From NCBI GenBank assembly GCA_951213105.1, contig OX578147.1, positions 126,524,822-126,588,821 on the forward strand: a stretch of DNA of 64,000 nt, in the 5' to 3' direction. The stretch comes from Amaurobius ferox (lineage: Eukaryota; Arthropoda; Arachnida; Araneae; Amaurobiidae). This document shows, in pieces, positions 57,465 to 64,000 of this stretch. The notes under the pieces are model-generated. The model saw only the letters and a list, made by a program, of their open reading frames with translations, was not told the origin of the DNA and ran no database searches. Made by a program: the position numbers and the translations under genes. Numbering within the stretch: position 1 is the stretch's first letter; the number at the start of each line of letters is the position of its first letter.

Positions 57465-58324
57465 ACAATACCAACCCTCTTGCAGAAAAGGATGCTAACG
57501 AAGGACTGAAACAAAGATATGAATTAAGCAAACAAAGCCAAACTGTGGATATGATTGGACAGATTCATTCGGACATTTTTCAGCAGAATCGCCTTATATT
57601 GAATTTAGTGGACATGAAGATAAAGATGACACGTAGCAAATCAGATTTTTGTTTAGTGTCTAGTGCTGCCAAACCTGATTATAAAGTGATGATAGAGCAT
57701 GCTTCCATGTTTATTCGAAAAGTGAAAGTGGGCCCCGGCGTATTACTGGGACATATAAAAGCCCTGGAGAAGCACACGGCCAAGTATCCCATTGACCGCG
57801 TTCTGTGTAAGACGTATTCTGTTTCTAAAGGCAGTTGGTCTTTTATGCAGGATAATGCCTTTTTAGGTGTGATGCCTAAAAGAGTGGTCGTTGCCTGTTT
57901 AAACAATGCGGGTATGAATGGACAGTATGATTCTAACCCTTTCCTGCTAGGTCATTACAACGTGAATTTTCTATGCGTCTACGTGGATGGACTTCCAGTA
58001 CCCAGCAGACCCTTGGAATTGAACTTTAACCAAAACAACTATATCCGTGCCTATCATACCTTATTCCCTGGATTTAACCAAGACAAAGGAATTCATCTGA
58101 CCCGAGACGAATTTGCAAAAGGATTTACCTTGTACGCATTTGATTTATCACCTGACATGTGCGATGGCCCTCATATGAATCTACAGCACCAAGGAAATTT
58201 ACGATTGGAAATCAAGTTTCCGGAAGCTTTAAAGGAAACCATCTCCATTTTACTGTATGCTGAATTTGAAAACGTGGTTGAAATTAACAAGTCGAGACAT
58301 ATTTTGTGTGATTTTGCCAATTAA
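57440..58324 (+). CDS. major capsid protein, C-terminal part (shifted frame)
   Basis: 294 open codons completing the double-jelly-roll protein. Recognisable parts include QRYELSKQSQTVDMIGQ, a segment MIEHASMFIRKVKVGPGV, NFLCVYVDGLPVPSRPL, and GYTLYAFDLSPDMC-like wording near residue 240. The two parts together would give about 433 residues, normal for the family. The nominal ATG at 57440 lies inside the slippery run and is unlikely to be a real start. The stop is 2 nt before the protease ATG. Confidence 0.9.
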   Translation: MFFKDTHLNNTNPLAEKDANEGLKQRYELSKQSQTVDMIGQIHSDIFQQNRLILNLVDMKIKMTRSKSDFCLVSSAAKPDYKVMIEHASMFIRKVKVGPGVLLGHIKALEKHTAKYPIDRVLCKTYSVSKGSWSFMQDNAFLGVMPKRVVVACLNNAGMNGQYDSNPFLLGHYNVNFLCVYVDGLPVPSRPLELNFNQNNYIRAYHTLFPGFNQDKGIHLTRDEFAKGFTLYAFDLSPDMCDGPHMNLQHQGNLRLEIKFPEALKETISILLYAEFENVVEINKSRHILCDFAN

Positions 58325-58326
58325 TC

Positions 58327-58810
58327 ATGGAAAGCCAGCAACTGGATAAAGCCCTCTCCAAGAATCCTATAACCAAGGACGTATTTCTGGGCGTTTTTCC
58401 GAGTGATTTACTACCCCAAGACATTGTGACATTCCCAGCCTGTTTGGTTGCCAACGTGGACGCTTCGACCGATCCAGGAAGCCATTGGGTAGCCTTCTAC
58501 ATGCAAGATAAAGACTCGATAGAATTCTTTGATTCTTATGGACACCCACCTACAACCTTTGAAGGACCCCTCTCGGACTTTGTTTCTACGTTCCAGCACC
58601 AAGAGTACAACCCCATGCCTCTACAAAGCAATGTAACAGCTGTTTGTGGACACTATTGTATCTATTATTTGTATTCAAGATGTCGCGGATCTTCTTTGAA
58701 AGACTTTTTATTACCCTTTGACGTTACCCCCCCACGACGTATGTAATGATGTTAATGTATATAACTTTGTAACCAAGCGCTTTCACATAAGTGCACCTTT
58801 TTACCAATAA
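58327..58810 (+). CDS. adenain-like cysteine protease (maturation), frameshifted near C-terminus
   Basis: Processes capsid proteins during maturation. The open frame runs 58327-58746 (139 codons). Catalytic pattern: H53 in GSHWVAFYM, D69 in EFFDSYG, Q100 and C107 in LQSNVTAVCGHYC, as in the adenovirus/Ulp1-like peptidase family. After a run of seven C (58727-58733) the family-like C-terminus lies in another frame and ends at TAA 58808-58810, so a one-base indel is likely. The active-site residues precede the break. It is followed within 3 nt by the ATPase gene. Confidence 0.88.
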
Positions 58811-58812
58811 AT

Positions 58813-59472
58813 ATGGATGTCAACATACTGATCTTGTTATTTACGATGGAGTTCCCATCCTTACAACACCCCTTTACTATGGTTATTTCGGGTCCCACAG
58901 GATGTGGGAAGAGTTTTTTTGTGCGGGATATGATTAAACACAGGCGGGATATGTTTTCACCTGCTCCGGACAAAATCGTGTGGTTCTATGGGATCCACCA
59001 GCCTTTATACGATGAAATCCCAAACGTTTTGTTTGTGGAAGGATTACCTAAAAACTATCAAGAGTATCTGGGATTGAATACTCTCTTTATTATAGACGAT
59101 TTAATGAGTGAATGTGGTAACGATAAGCGATTAACCCATCTGTTTACGAGAGGAAGTCATCATTTAAATCTAAGTGTGGTGTTTATTACGCAAAATTTTT
59201 TTCATAAAGGGAAAGAAATGCGTGAAATTACTCTGAATGCCCATTATCTGCTACTCTGCAAGAATCGAAGAGATATGAGCCAAATCATGCATTTGGGAAA
59301 ACAACTGTTTCCCAGACATCTGCCTTTCTTCCAAGAAGTGTACGAAGATGCTACTCGAGGACCTTATTCTTATTTGTTTATAGACCTGCGCAGTGAGACT
59401 CCAGAAGAGATGCGTTTCCGCACCTCGATTTTACCCGATCAGACACAATACGTGTATAAACTGAGACATTAA
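58813..59472 (+). CDS. DNA-packaging ATPase (FtsK/HerA superfamily)
   Basis: 219 residues, or 208 if it starts at the second ATG (58846), which gives the more usual N-terminus MEFPSLQHPF. Walker A is GPTGCGKS (27-34), Walker B LFIIDD (91-96), and a polar sensor TQN sits at 126-128. It includes the conserved HHLNLSVVFITQN block. Pumps genomic DNA into preformed capsids in Polinton-type viruses. Frame intact. Follows the protease directly. Confidence 0.95.
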   Translation: MDVNILILLFTMEFPSLQHPFTMVISGPTGCGKSFFVRDMIKHRRDMFSPAPDKIVWFYGIHQPLYDEIPNVLFVEGLPKNYQEYLGLNTLFIIDDLMSECGNDKRLTHLFTRGSHHLNLSVVFITQNFFHKGKEMREITLNAHYLLLCKNRRDMSQIMHLGKQLFPRHLPFFQEVYEDATRGPYSYLFIDLRSETPEEMRFRTSILPDQTQYVYKLRH

Positions 59473-59502
59473 ACCTTTTTCGAAATGGATAAATGAATAC
59501 GC

Positions 59503-59859
59503 ATGCGCAGTATTCTCTCAGTTGTGAAGATGACACTCAGCAAGCAACAACAGAAGCAATTACGGCTGCTTCATTTATGTCCCACCAAACTACGAAAGAA
59601 CTTGTTAAAAAAGATTCCTCGTTCCTGTATAAAAGCCATCTGTGAGTGTAGCCTGAATACATTAAAGGGTAATATCCCACTTACGACACAACAAAAGAGC
59701 AAACTTCGACATCACAAGACTGTTTTACGAGAATTGACAGACAAGCGTAAGCCACTGTACCTGAAACGCAAGCTTATTATTCAGAAAGGCGGTTTTCTGA
59801 ACTTACTCATCCCAGCAGCCCTCAGTGTGATTACAACCCTTTTCAATGGAGCACGCTAA
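59503..59859 (+). CDS. conserved small Polinton protein with hydrophobic C-terminus
   Basis: 118 codons; the better start may be ATG 59530 (MTLSKQQQKQ), giving 109 residues. Highly basic, with CIKAICECSLNTLKGNIPL in the middle and a GGFLNLLIPAALSVITTLF hydrophobic end. This layout recurs beside the packaging ATPase in arthropod Polintons and adintoviruses and recalls small basic virion proteins. Molecular function unknown. Its end overlaps the next gene by 14 nt. Confidence 0.7.
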   Translation: MRSILSVVKMTLSKQQQKQLRLLHLCPTKLRKNLLKKIPRSCIKAICECSLNTLKGNIPLTTQQKSKLRHHKTVLRELTDKRKPLYLKRKLIIQKGGFLNLLIPAALSVITTLFNGAR

Positions 59860-60559
59860 AAAGTATGCCTTGGTTCCTGAAGACTCTTTGTCTAAACATG
59901 TTGCTACAGAAAAGTATAGAACCCATTTCGATAAGGAAATGGCTCGTATTCTCAACAGTTCCCTGAGTGATGATGATAAAGTGAAACTTTATTATGAACT
60001 TTTACAAAAGAAAATAAAGATGGATTCTTTCAACACACGTATACGAGTGTCTCACAAGGAACCTCTTCTGAATACGCAAGTATCGTACAATGACCTTCTC
60101 AATACGCAAGTATCGTACAAAGACCTTCTCGAGAATATGGATACAGATATGGATACAGAGATGAAAATATCCGAAGATGCCCTACCAAAGCAGAACATCT
60201 CAAGATATGAAGATATTATTTTAAACAGTGTTCCCCGAACCATGAGAAACTATGCCAGCAATTTATTGGATATTATAAAAGGCCATCCTGACATTCTTTC
60301 ATGGAATGAAAAAGGACATATTTCGCATCATCAGCAGTGGATTCCAAAGACTAATATTGGAGATTTATTTAATCTGATATTTGGACAAAAGAAAAGAACT
60401 GTAACAGGACAACAAGTGTTTTTAACAGCTTTAGATGAACTGAATATACCTACTCACTTTGTTAAAAACAAAAATTTGTATAATCAGCCTTATACTCCTA
60501 CTCCACCTAAGGCAGAACCTGTAACATCCCGTTATTTAAAATGGGATAATTATGAATAA
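59846..60559 (+). CDS. conserved Polinton hypothetical protein
   Basis: 237 residues. N-terminal segment KKYALVPEDSL and LSDDDKVKLYYELLQKKI; C-terminal domain with NYASNLLDIIKGHPDILSWN and IGDLFNLIFGQKK. This two-part pattern is familiar from proteins encoded next to Polinton capsid genes, function unknown. Between them is a low-complexity acidic linker with a perfect 10-residue-type duplication (LLNTQVSYND then LLNTQVSYKD, residues 74-93) caused by a 30-nt repeat at about 60068-60127. Last gene of the first cluster; AATAAA follows at 60565. Confidence 0.75.
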   Translation: MEHAKKYALVPEDSLSKHVATEKYRTHFDKEMARILNSSLSDDDKVKLYYELLQKKIKMDSFNTRIRVSHKEPLLNTQVSYNDLLNTQVSYKDLLENMDTDMDTEMKISEDALPKQNISRYEDIILNSVPRTMRNYASNLLDIIKGHPDILSWNEKGHISHHQQWIPKTNIGDLFNLIFGQKKRTVTGQQVFLTALDELNIPTHFVKNKNLYNQPYTPTPPKAEPVTSRYLKWDNYE

Positions 60560-60564
60560 TAATG

Positions 60565-60570
60565 AATAAA
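60565..60570 (+). terminator. poly(A) signal ending first gene cluster
   Basis: AATAAA 6 nt after the stop of the 237-aa gene; the only canonical signal between the two clusters. Confidence 0.5.
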
Positions 60571-60599
60571 ATAATGATTGATTATAATTACCTGTGTAG

Positions 60600-60908
60600 T
60601 GCTTCCATTCATAATCACCTGTGTATTGTTTTCATTCTTTTAACTAAGTGTGTGTGTTGGTATTGTATACTACCATTGCATACTACCCATACGAAACAAG
60701 TTTCAGTGACGTCACTGAACATGCCCGTTCTTGTCGAGCGGGGGTCACGCACGCGTGAGAAGCGGGTTGCAGGGGATTGGTAGAGCATGTTTGTTACGTC
60801 AGCAAGTGGGAGGGACGAAACATTAGTGTGGGGGATTGCGTTTAAGATAGGTTACTTGCTCGTTAGATTCTATCCTGCCAAGTTGTATTATTTCTATTAA
60901 CTGCTATC
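60600..60908 (+). promoter_or_regulatory. promoter region of second gene cluster
   Basis: GC-richer than its flanks. A perfect CRE palindrome AGTGACGTCACT at 60705-60716 and 'ttacgtcagc' near 60794 lie upstream of the AlkB-PC4 gene. No TATA box. The short open frame at 60562-60783 is not considered a gene. Confidence 0.45.
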
Positions 60909-61973
60909 ATGGCTTCTTCTCCTCGAATTATTCGATTTGAAAATAATGGATTAAATGTACATTACATTCGACAATTTATGGACCAAGCTACAGCAGATGA
61001 TATCTTTAAACAGTTGCAAACATTGGACTTTAAAGAAACCAATGTGGTTGTGCATGGACGATCTTATACACCTCTACGTAAAACCCTTGCCTTTGGAGAT
61101 GCTGATCTATCTTATGCCTTTTCGGGTACCTCTGTTCCAGCCAACGAATGGACTCCCCTGATGCTGGATATTAAAAAACATGTGGAAAAAGCATGTGATA
61201 TGGAATTTAACTATGTGCTTTTAAACTATTATCCAAATGGTCAAGCTAAAATTGGAAGTCATAAGGATAATGAAAAGGGTTTGGATGCTACCTATGCCAT
61301 TGCCTGTGTCAGTTTTGGAGCAACTCGTCGCATTATCTTTGAACGAAGCGGTGAACAGTCTATTACTATCCCTTCTAAGCATGGTTCCTTGTATGTCATG
61401 TATCCTCCCACGAACGAACTTTATTCTCATCGAATTCCACCTCAGCCTGATATTTCTGAAGCAAGAATTAGCTTAACGTTTAGAAAGCTGGTTTCATGCA
61501 GTAAAAAGCGTCCCCTGCCCAGTATACAAGAGGATGAGCTTCCATCTCATGACTGGTTACAAGAATATGTATCTAAGAAAGACCCACCTCCTGCCTCCGA
61601 AAATATTGGCTTATGGGATCTAAACTGGTGCTACTTTGCAGCTCTGAATAGATTTAGACATCAGTTAAAGATTCATATTCGTGAATTCAAAGAAAACAGA
61701 GGACAGTATTTCCCAACACCTCGTGGAATTACCATGAATACCGATACTTGGTACGCATTTACCAACAGTATTTACTCCAATACCAGTTTTGTTGCTAACA
61801 ACACACTCTTGGTTATGTTTGAAGAGGAGGATTGTATTCTGCAACAACTATGCAGAAATGGCAATGATGGTTTTAGCTTAAAACCCATTTGCATTAAATT
61901 AAGTCCTGATCAACTGCAAAGACTTAGAGATTTTATCCCCAACATATCAGATGTTTTAAAAGAAGTTTTATAA
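60909..61973 (+). CDS. AlkB-like 2OG-Fe(II) dioxygenase fused to PC4-like domain
   Basis: 354 residues. The N-terminal AlkB fold at about 15-195 has NYYPNGQAKIGSHKD with iron ligands H118 and D120, distal ligand H174 (LYSHRIPP), and the 2-oxoglutarate/substrate pair R186 and R192 in ARISLTFR. AlkB enzymes remove alkyl adducts from ss nucleic acid bases. The C-terminal part, about 250-290 (LKIHIREFKENRG ... PRGITMNTDTWYAF), matches the ssDNA-binding PC4/SUB1 domain: IxIREF, Gly-Ile-x-Leu/Met, Trp. A fusion would tether repair to ssDNA replication intermediates; that role is inference. All metal ligands present and frame intact. Confidence 0.85.
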   Translation: MASSPRIIRFENNGLNVHYIRQFMDQATADDIFKQLQTLDFKETNVVVHGRSYTPLRKTLAFGDADLSYAFSGTSVPANEWTPLMLDIKKHVEKACDMEFNYVLLNYYPNGQAKIGSHKDNEKGLDATYAIACVSFGATRRIIFERSGEQSITIPSKHGSLYVMYPPTNELYSHRIPPQPDISEARISLTFRKLVSCSKKRPLPSIQEDELPSHDWLQEYVSKKDPPPASENIGLWDLNWCYFAALNRFRHQLKIHIREFKENRGQYFPTPRGITMNTDTWYAFTNSIYSNTSFVANNTLLVMFEEEDCILQQLCRNGNDGFSLKPICIKLSPDQLQRLRDFIPNISDVLKEVL

Positions 61974-62233
61974 TGCCAAACAACTGCCATTCAAGAATGG
62001 ACATGAAGCGGATGACGTCATTGTCTGACTACGTCACACGCCCTTGGCGCCTTTTACAGAGGGGAGTGCCCTGCATTGGCTACTTTTTTAACCCGCTGTA
62101 CCACTTTTTGGCGATTTTAAACAAGTCCTACTAGTTTTTTGGCGAGATTTCAACATATCTTTTGGCGAGTGTTTTCGCAAGGACTCTTTACTTTCTGCTA
62201 GATACCCGTAGAGAGAGGTCGTCGCTGTTAACC
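61974..62233 (+). promoter_or_regulatory. promoter with E2F-like repeats and CRE
   Basis: TGACGTCA at 62013-62020 and TACGTCAC at 62030. TTGGCGCC at 62044, then TTTTTGGCGA at 62105, TTTTTTGGCG at 62135 and TTTTGGCGA at 62160: the last three are spaced 25-30 bp apart. TTTSGCG-type sites are the animal E2F consensus. They lie within 190 bp of ATG 62234. Confidence 0.5.
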
Positions 62234-62833
62234 ATGTCTTGTAAACGTACTTTGTCGAATGCTACGGATGACTCAGCAAAGAGAGTCTGTTCTCAGCGTA
62301 TCACATTGCATTCATTGCCTCCTACTTTGTTTCATCTGGGTGGTGATATTTTTGCCAGTGCTGTTTATTTTATTGGACAAACACGGATACATATTCGTAA
62401 GTTTACAACAGATGCTGATGGGAGTCTGAAACCTACAAAGGAAGGTGTTTCCCTCTCCACCACCGTATGGTTTGCTCTTCTCACCGAGTTGGAATCCCTA
62501 GTCAATCTCCTGAAAGACGATATGCTGCATATCATACAAAGAGATCTCTGTATATCCCGACATACACTCCAAGGAGAGCCCAAACTGACATTTCAGCGTA
62601 TGTTTCGAAAGAAAGACTCCTCCTTCCAGTTCGTTCCAGAATATGTGGTTCTAAGCCTACCTGAAACTCTGCAATTGTGTGATTACATCGATGCTATTAA
62701 CATTCAAGTCCAAGCCAGTGTCATTTCTAATACTTTGGATTATTTCGTGAAACGAGAACTTAGCAGCTATTCAGTGTCAGTCAGTGTTTCCAATGGTGAT
62801 CCTGATAACCCTCAAGGATTTTATGAACTTTGA
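62234..62833 (+). CDS. PC4/SUB1-like ssDNA-binding protein
   Basis: 199 residues from ATG 62234 (accATGt context); an apparent extension upstream has only a TTG and covers the promoter. Residues 49-86 (TRIHIRKFTTDADGSLKP, then GVSLSTTVWFALL) match the PC4 fold as in the preceding gene, so the two are paralogues within one element. N-terminal Lys/Ser-rich stretch, C-terminal half without known domain and a Ser-Val tail. Likely a transcription or replication ssDNA-binding factor. Confidence 0.7.
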   Translation: MSCKRTLSNATDDSAKRVCSQRITLHSLPPTLFHLGGDIFASAVYFIGQTRIHIRKFTTDADGSLKPTKEGVSLSTTVWFALLTELESLVNLLKDDMLHIIQRDLCISRHTLQGEPKLTFQRMFRKKDSSFQFVPEYVVLSLPETLQLCDYIDAINIQVQASVISNTLDYFVKRELSSYSVSVSVSNGDPDNPQGFYEL

Positions 62834-62866
62834 TCTGCTTTATGCATTCATTTAAAAAACTGTTTA

Positions 62867-63156
62867 ATGGAAAAAATATCCGAACTTTTCGAATGTTTTG
62901 CCTGTACAGCTGGGTACGATGACGCATCGAGCCACGATTGTGTTTCCTTTATCGAACTAGATAAATACCTACAATACGGACAACAGGCTCTGTATGCTTT
63001 GGATTGGTTTCATGTCGCCTACCAATTTACCAGAGACAATTTGGATAATCCTGATTTTGGAGAACTGGTGTTTATCCATGACTTTTTTCAAGTCATTCAT
63101 ATTACCGAACTTTTTCAAACGATTCAAAATCTATGTACAAAAGAAGAAGAAGAATA

Positions 63157-63157
<1 letters not shown>
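62867..63157 (+). CDS. 96-aa acidic protein of unknown function
   Basis: Starts at ATG 62867, 34 nt after the PC4 gene, same strand. Rich in Phe/Tyr/Asp; contains SHDCVSFIELDKYLQYGQQAL and ends KEEEE before a TA microsatellite. Composition and clean position suggest a real gene. No family recognised. Confidence 0.55.

Positions 63158-63198
<41 letters not shown>
63158..63198. repeat. (TA)n microsatellite
   Basis: About 20 TA units directly after the last gene; AATAAA follows at 63219. Confidence 0.9.
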
Positions 63199-63199
<1 letters not shown>

Positions 63200-63269
63200 A
63201 ATATTTATTTATTTTTTTAATAAATGTGTGTTTTTTTAACTTTGCCTTTTTCTTGGAAACTACAGATAC

Positions 63270-64000
63270 ACACCTTTCAGGTATTCGTAAGAACTTGGTA
63301 AAAAATATTTCTTTTTCAGGTATTATTAAGAAATGCAAAACGCATGGTATACATCTTTGTTTCAGCTATTAGCAACTTGGTAAAAAATATATTTAAACGA
63401 AAATGTAGAAACATAAGAATTTCTTTTTCAGGTATTATTAGGAAATGCATACGCATAAGAATTTAAATGGAAATAAGTACTTGGTAAAAAATGCATTTAA
63501 GCGCACAAGTACAAAAACATTTGTTTCAGGTATTAGCAACTTGGTAAAAAATAGATTTAAACGTAAATGTAGAAACATAAGAATTTCTTTAAAAGAGCCT
63601 CTCCCAGCAGAGAATAGCATTTCGCGATGGTCCAACACAAACATTCTATGAGTCCGTAAAAAACTGTCCCCACCACAGATGTTAACAATAGCAGCGAGAG
63701 CAGTTCTAAACAGTCGACCCAACCCAAGTCCAACAGGTGTAACACATATTAGGAAATGCAAAACGCATGGTATACATCTTTGTTTCAGCTATCCAGGATT
63801 TTCTTTTTCAGGTATTATTAGGAAATGCAAAACGCATGGTATACATCTTTGTTTCAGCTATTAGCAACTTGGTAAAAAGTATATTTAAACGAAAATGTAG
63901 AAACATAAGAATTTCTTTTTCAGGTATTATTAGGAAATGCATACGCATAAGAATTTAAATGGAAATAAGTACTTGGTAAAAAATGCATTTAAACGCACAA
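63270..64000 (+). repeat. tandem repeats downstream of second cluster, running off window
   Basis: Units built from 'tttcaggtattattaggaaatgc', 'aaaacgcatggtatacatct', 'ttagcaacttggtaaaaaat' and 'gtagaaacataagaatttct'. At about 63590-63745 a 155-bp unrelated, GC-richer segment interrupts the array. No gene recognised. Confidence 0.85.

Larger units (their letters stand above)
52971..64000 (+). mobile_element. element B: Maverick/Polinton (adintovirus-like), left end and gene body
   Basis: Left terminus starts AGAAAGGGGTGTTCTG at 52971, matching the ends of element A. The complete Polinton hallmark set follows on one strand: integrase with chromodomain, penton, double-jelly-roll major capsid, adenain-like protease, packaging ATPase. 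The right terminus and any family-B DNA polymerase are outside the window. Capsid and protease genes each have one homopolymer frameshift, so this is either an inactivated integrated copy or a sequence with indel errors. Confidence 0.93.

Noticed and set aside
60562..60783. 73-codon frame between the two Polinton gene clusters
   Set aside because: Covers a poly(A) signal and a CRE promoter; low complexity and no homology.
62162..62233. N-terminal extension of the PC4-like protein
   Set aside because: It would begin at TTG within an E2F-like site; ATG 62234 has a better context and leaves the promoter free.
52971..64000. Family-B DNA polymerase of the Polinton
   Set aside because: Looked for but no polymerase motifs found in this interval on either strand; it may lie beyond the window or be missing.

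Overview
The window looks like intergenic and intronic DNA of an arthropod (species not identifiable by eye). It is AT-rich, full of TA/TG microsatellites, and its recognisable genes are eukaryotic: exons with GT-AG splice sites, a jockey-clade LINE, tRNA/5S-derived SINEs, Tc1/mariner and Penelope-like relics, and a Maverick/Polinton (adintovirus-type) element. There is no bacterial-type gene organisation.

Layout. 1-5.1 kb: dispersed repeats and a SINE with a 5S rRNA-like head. 5.1-10.5 kb: a nearly full-length jockey-type LINE with an open 894-codon ORF2 and an ORF1 broken at one A-run. 10.6-13.2 kb: a duplicated repeat block leading into the last exon of a DEG/ENaC sodium-channel gene. 13.2-19.5 kb: gene-poor, with a Penelope-like GIY-YIG relic. 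19.6-21.4 kb: a probable two-exon gene whose intron holds a higher-order minisatellite. 21.6-36.3 kb: transposon relics (Penelope-like, mariner-like, Tc1-like, foldback elements), simple-motif arrays, a 657-bp tandem duplication and a few exon-like segments. 36.79-48.64 kb: element A, about 11.9 kb, whose terminal inverted repeats match the Polinton next door but which lacks Polinton genes. Nested in it is a 5.3-kb element with 1.9-kb inverted arms. 48.6-52.97 kb: the other half of the repeat that element A interrupted, a TACGTA array and foldback repeats. 52.97 kb to the window end: element B, a Polinton/adintovirus-like element with only its left end in view.

Element B reads entirely rightward. 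Its left end has CTCF-like motifs and a 164-bp tandem array. A first gene cluster (54.4-60.6 kb) encodes a 54-aa protein resembling the PP1/eIF2alpha-phosphatase cofactor PPP1R15, a small membrane protein, an rve integrase with chromodomain, penton, a pX/pVI-like protein, double-jelly-roll major capsid protein, adenain-like protease, packaging ATPase and two conserved small proteins. After a poly(A) signal and a promoter region with CRE sites comes a second cluster (60.9-63.2 kb): an AlkB-type dioxygenase fused to a PC4-like ssDNA-binding domain, a second PC4-like protein behind a promoter with repeated E2F-like motifs, and an unknown 96-aa protein. No family-B DNA polymerase is visible; if present it lies beyond 64 kb.

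The most unusual signals are the PPP1R15-like protein, the AlkB-PC4 fusion with its PC4 paralogue, the E2F/CRE-type promoters, the CTCF-like motifs shared by the ends of A and B, and the nested inverted-repeat element with three promoter/5'-splice-site modules. The capsid gene, the protease gene and LINE ORF1 are all interrupted exactly at homopolymer runs, which suggests base-calling errors or very recent decay.
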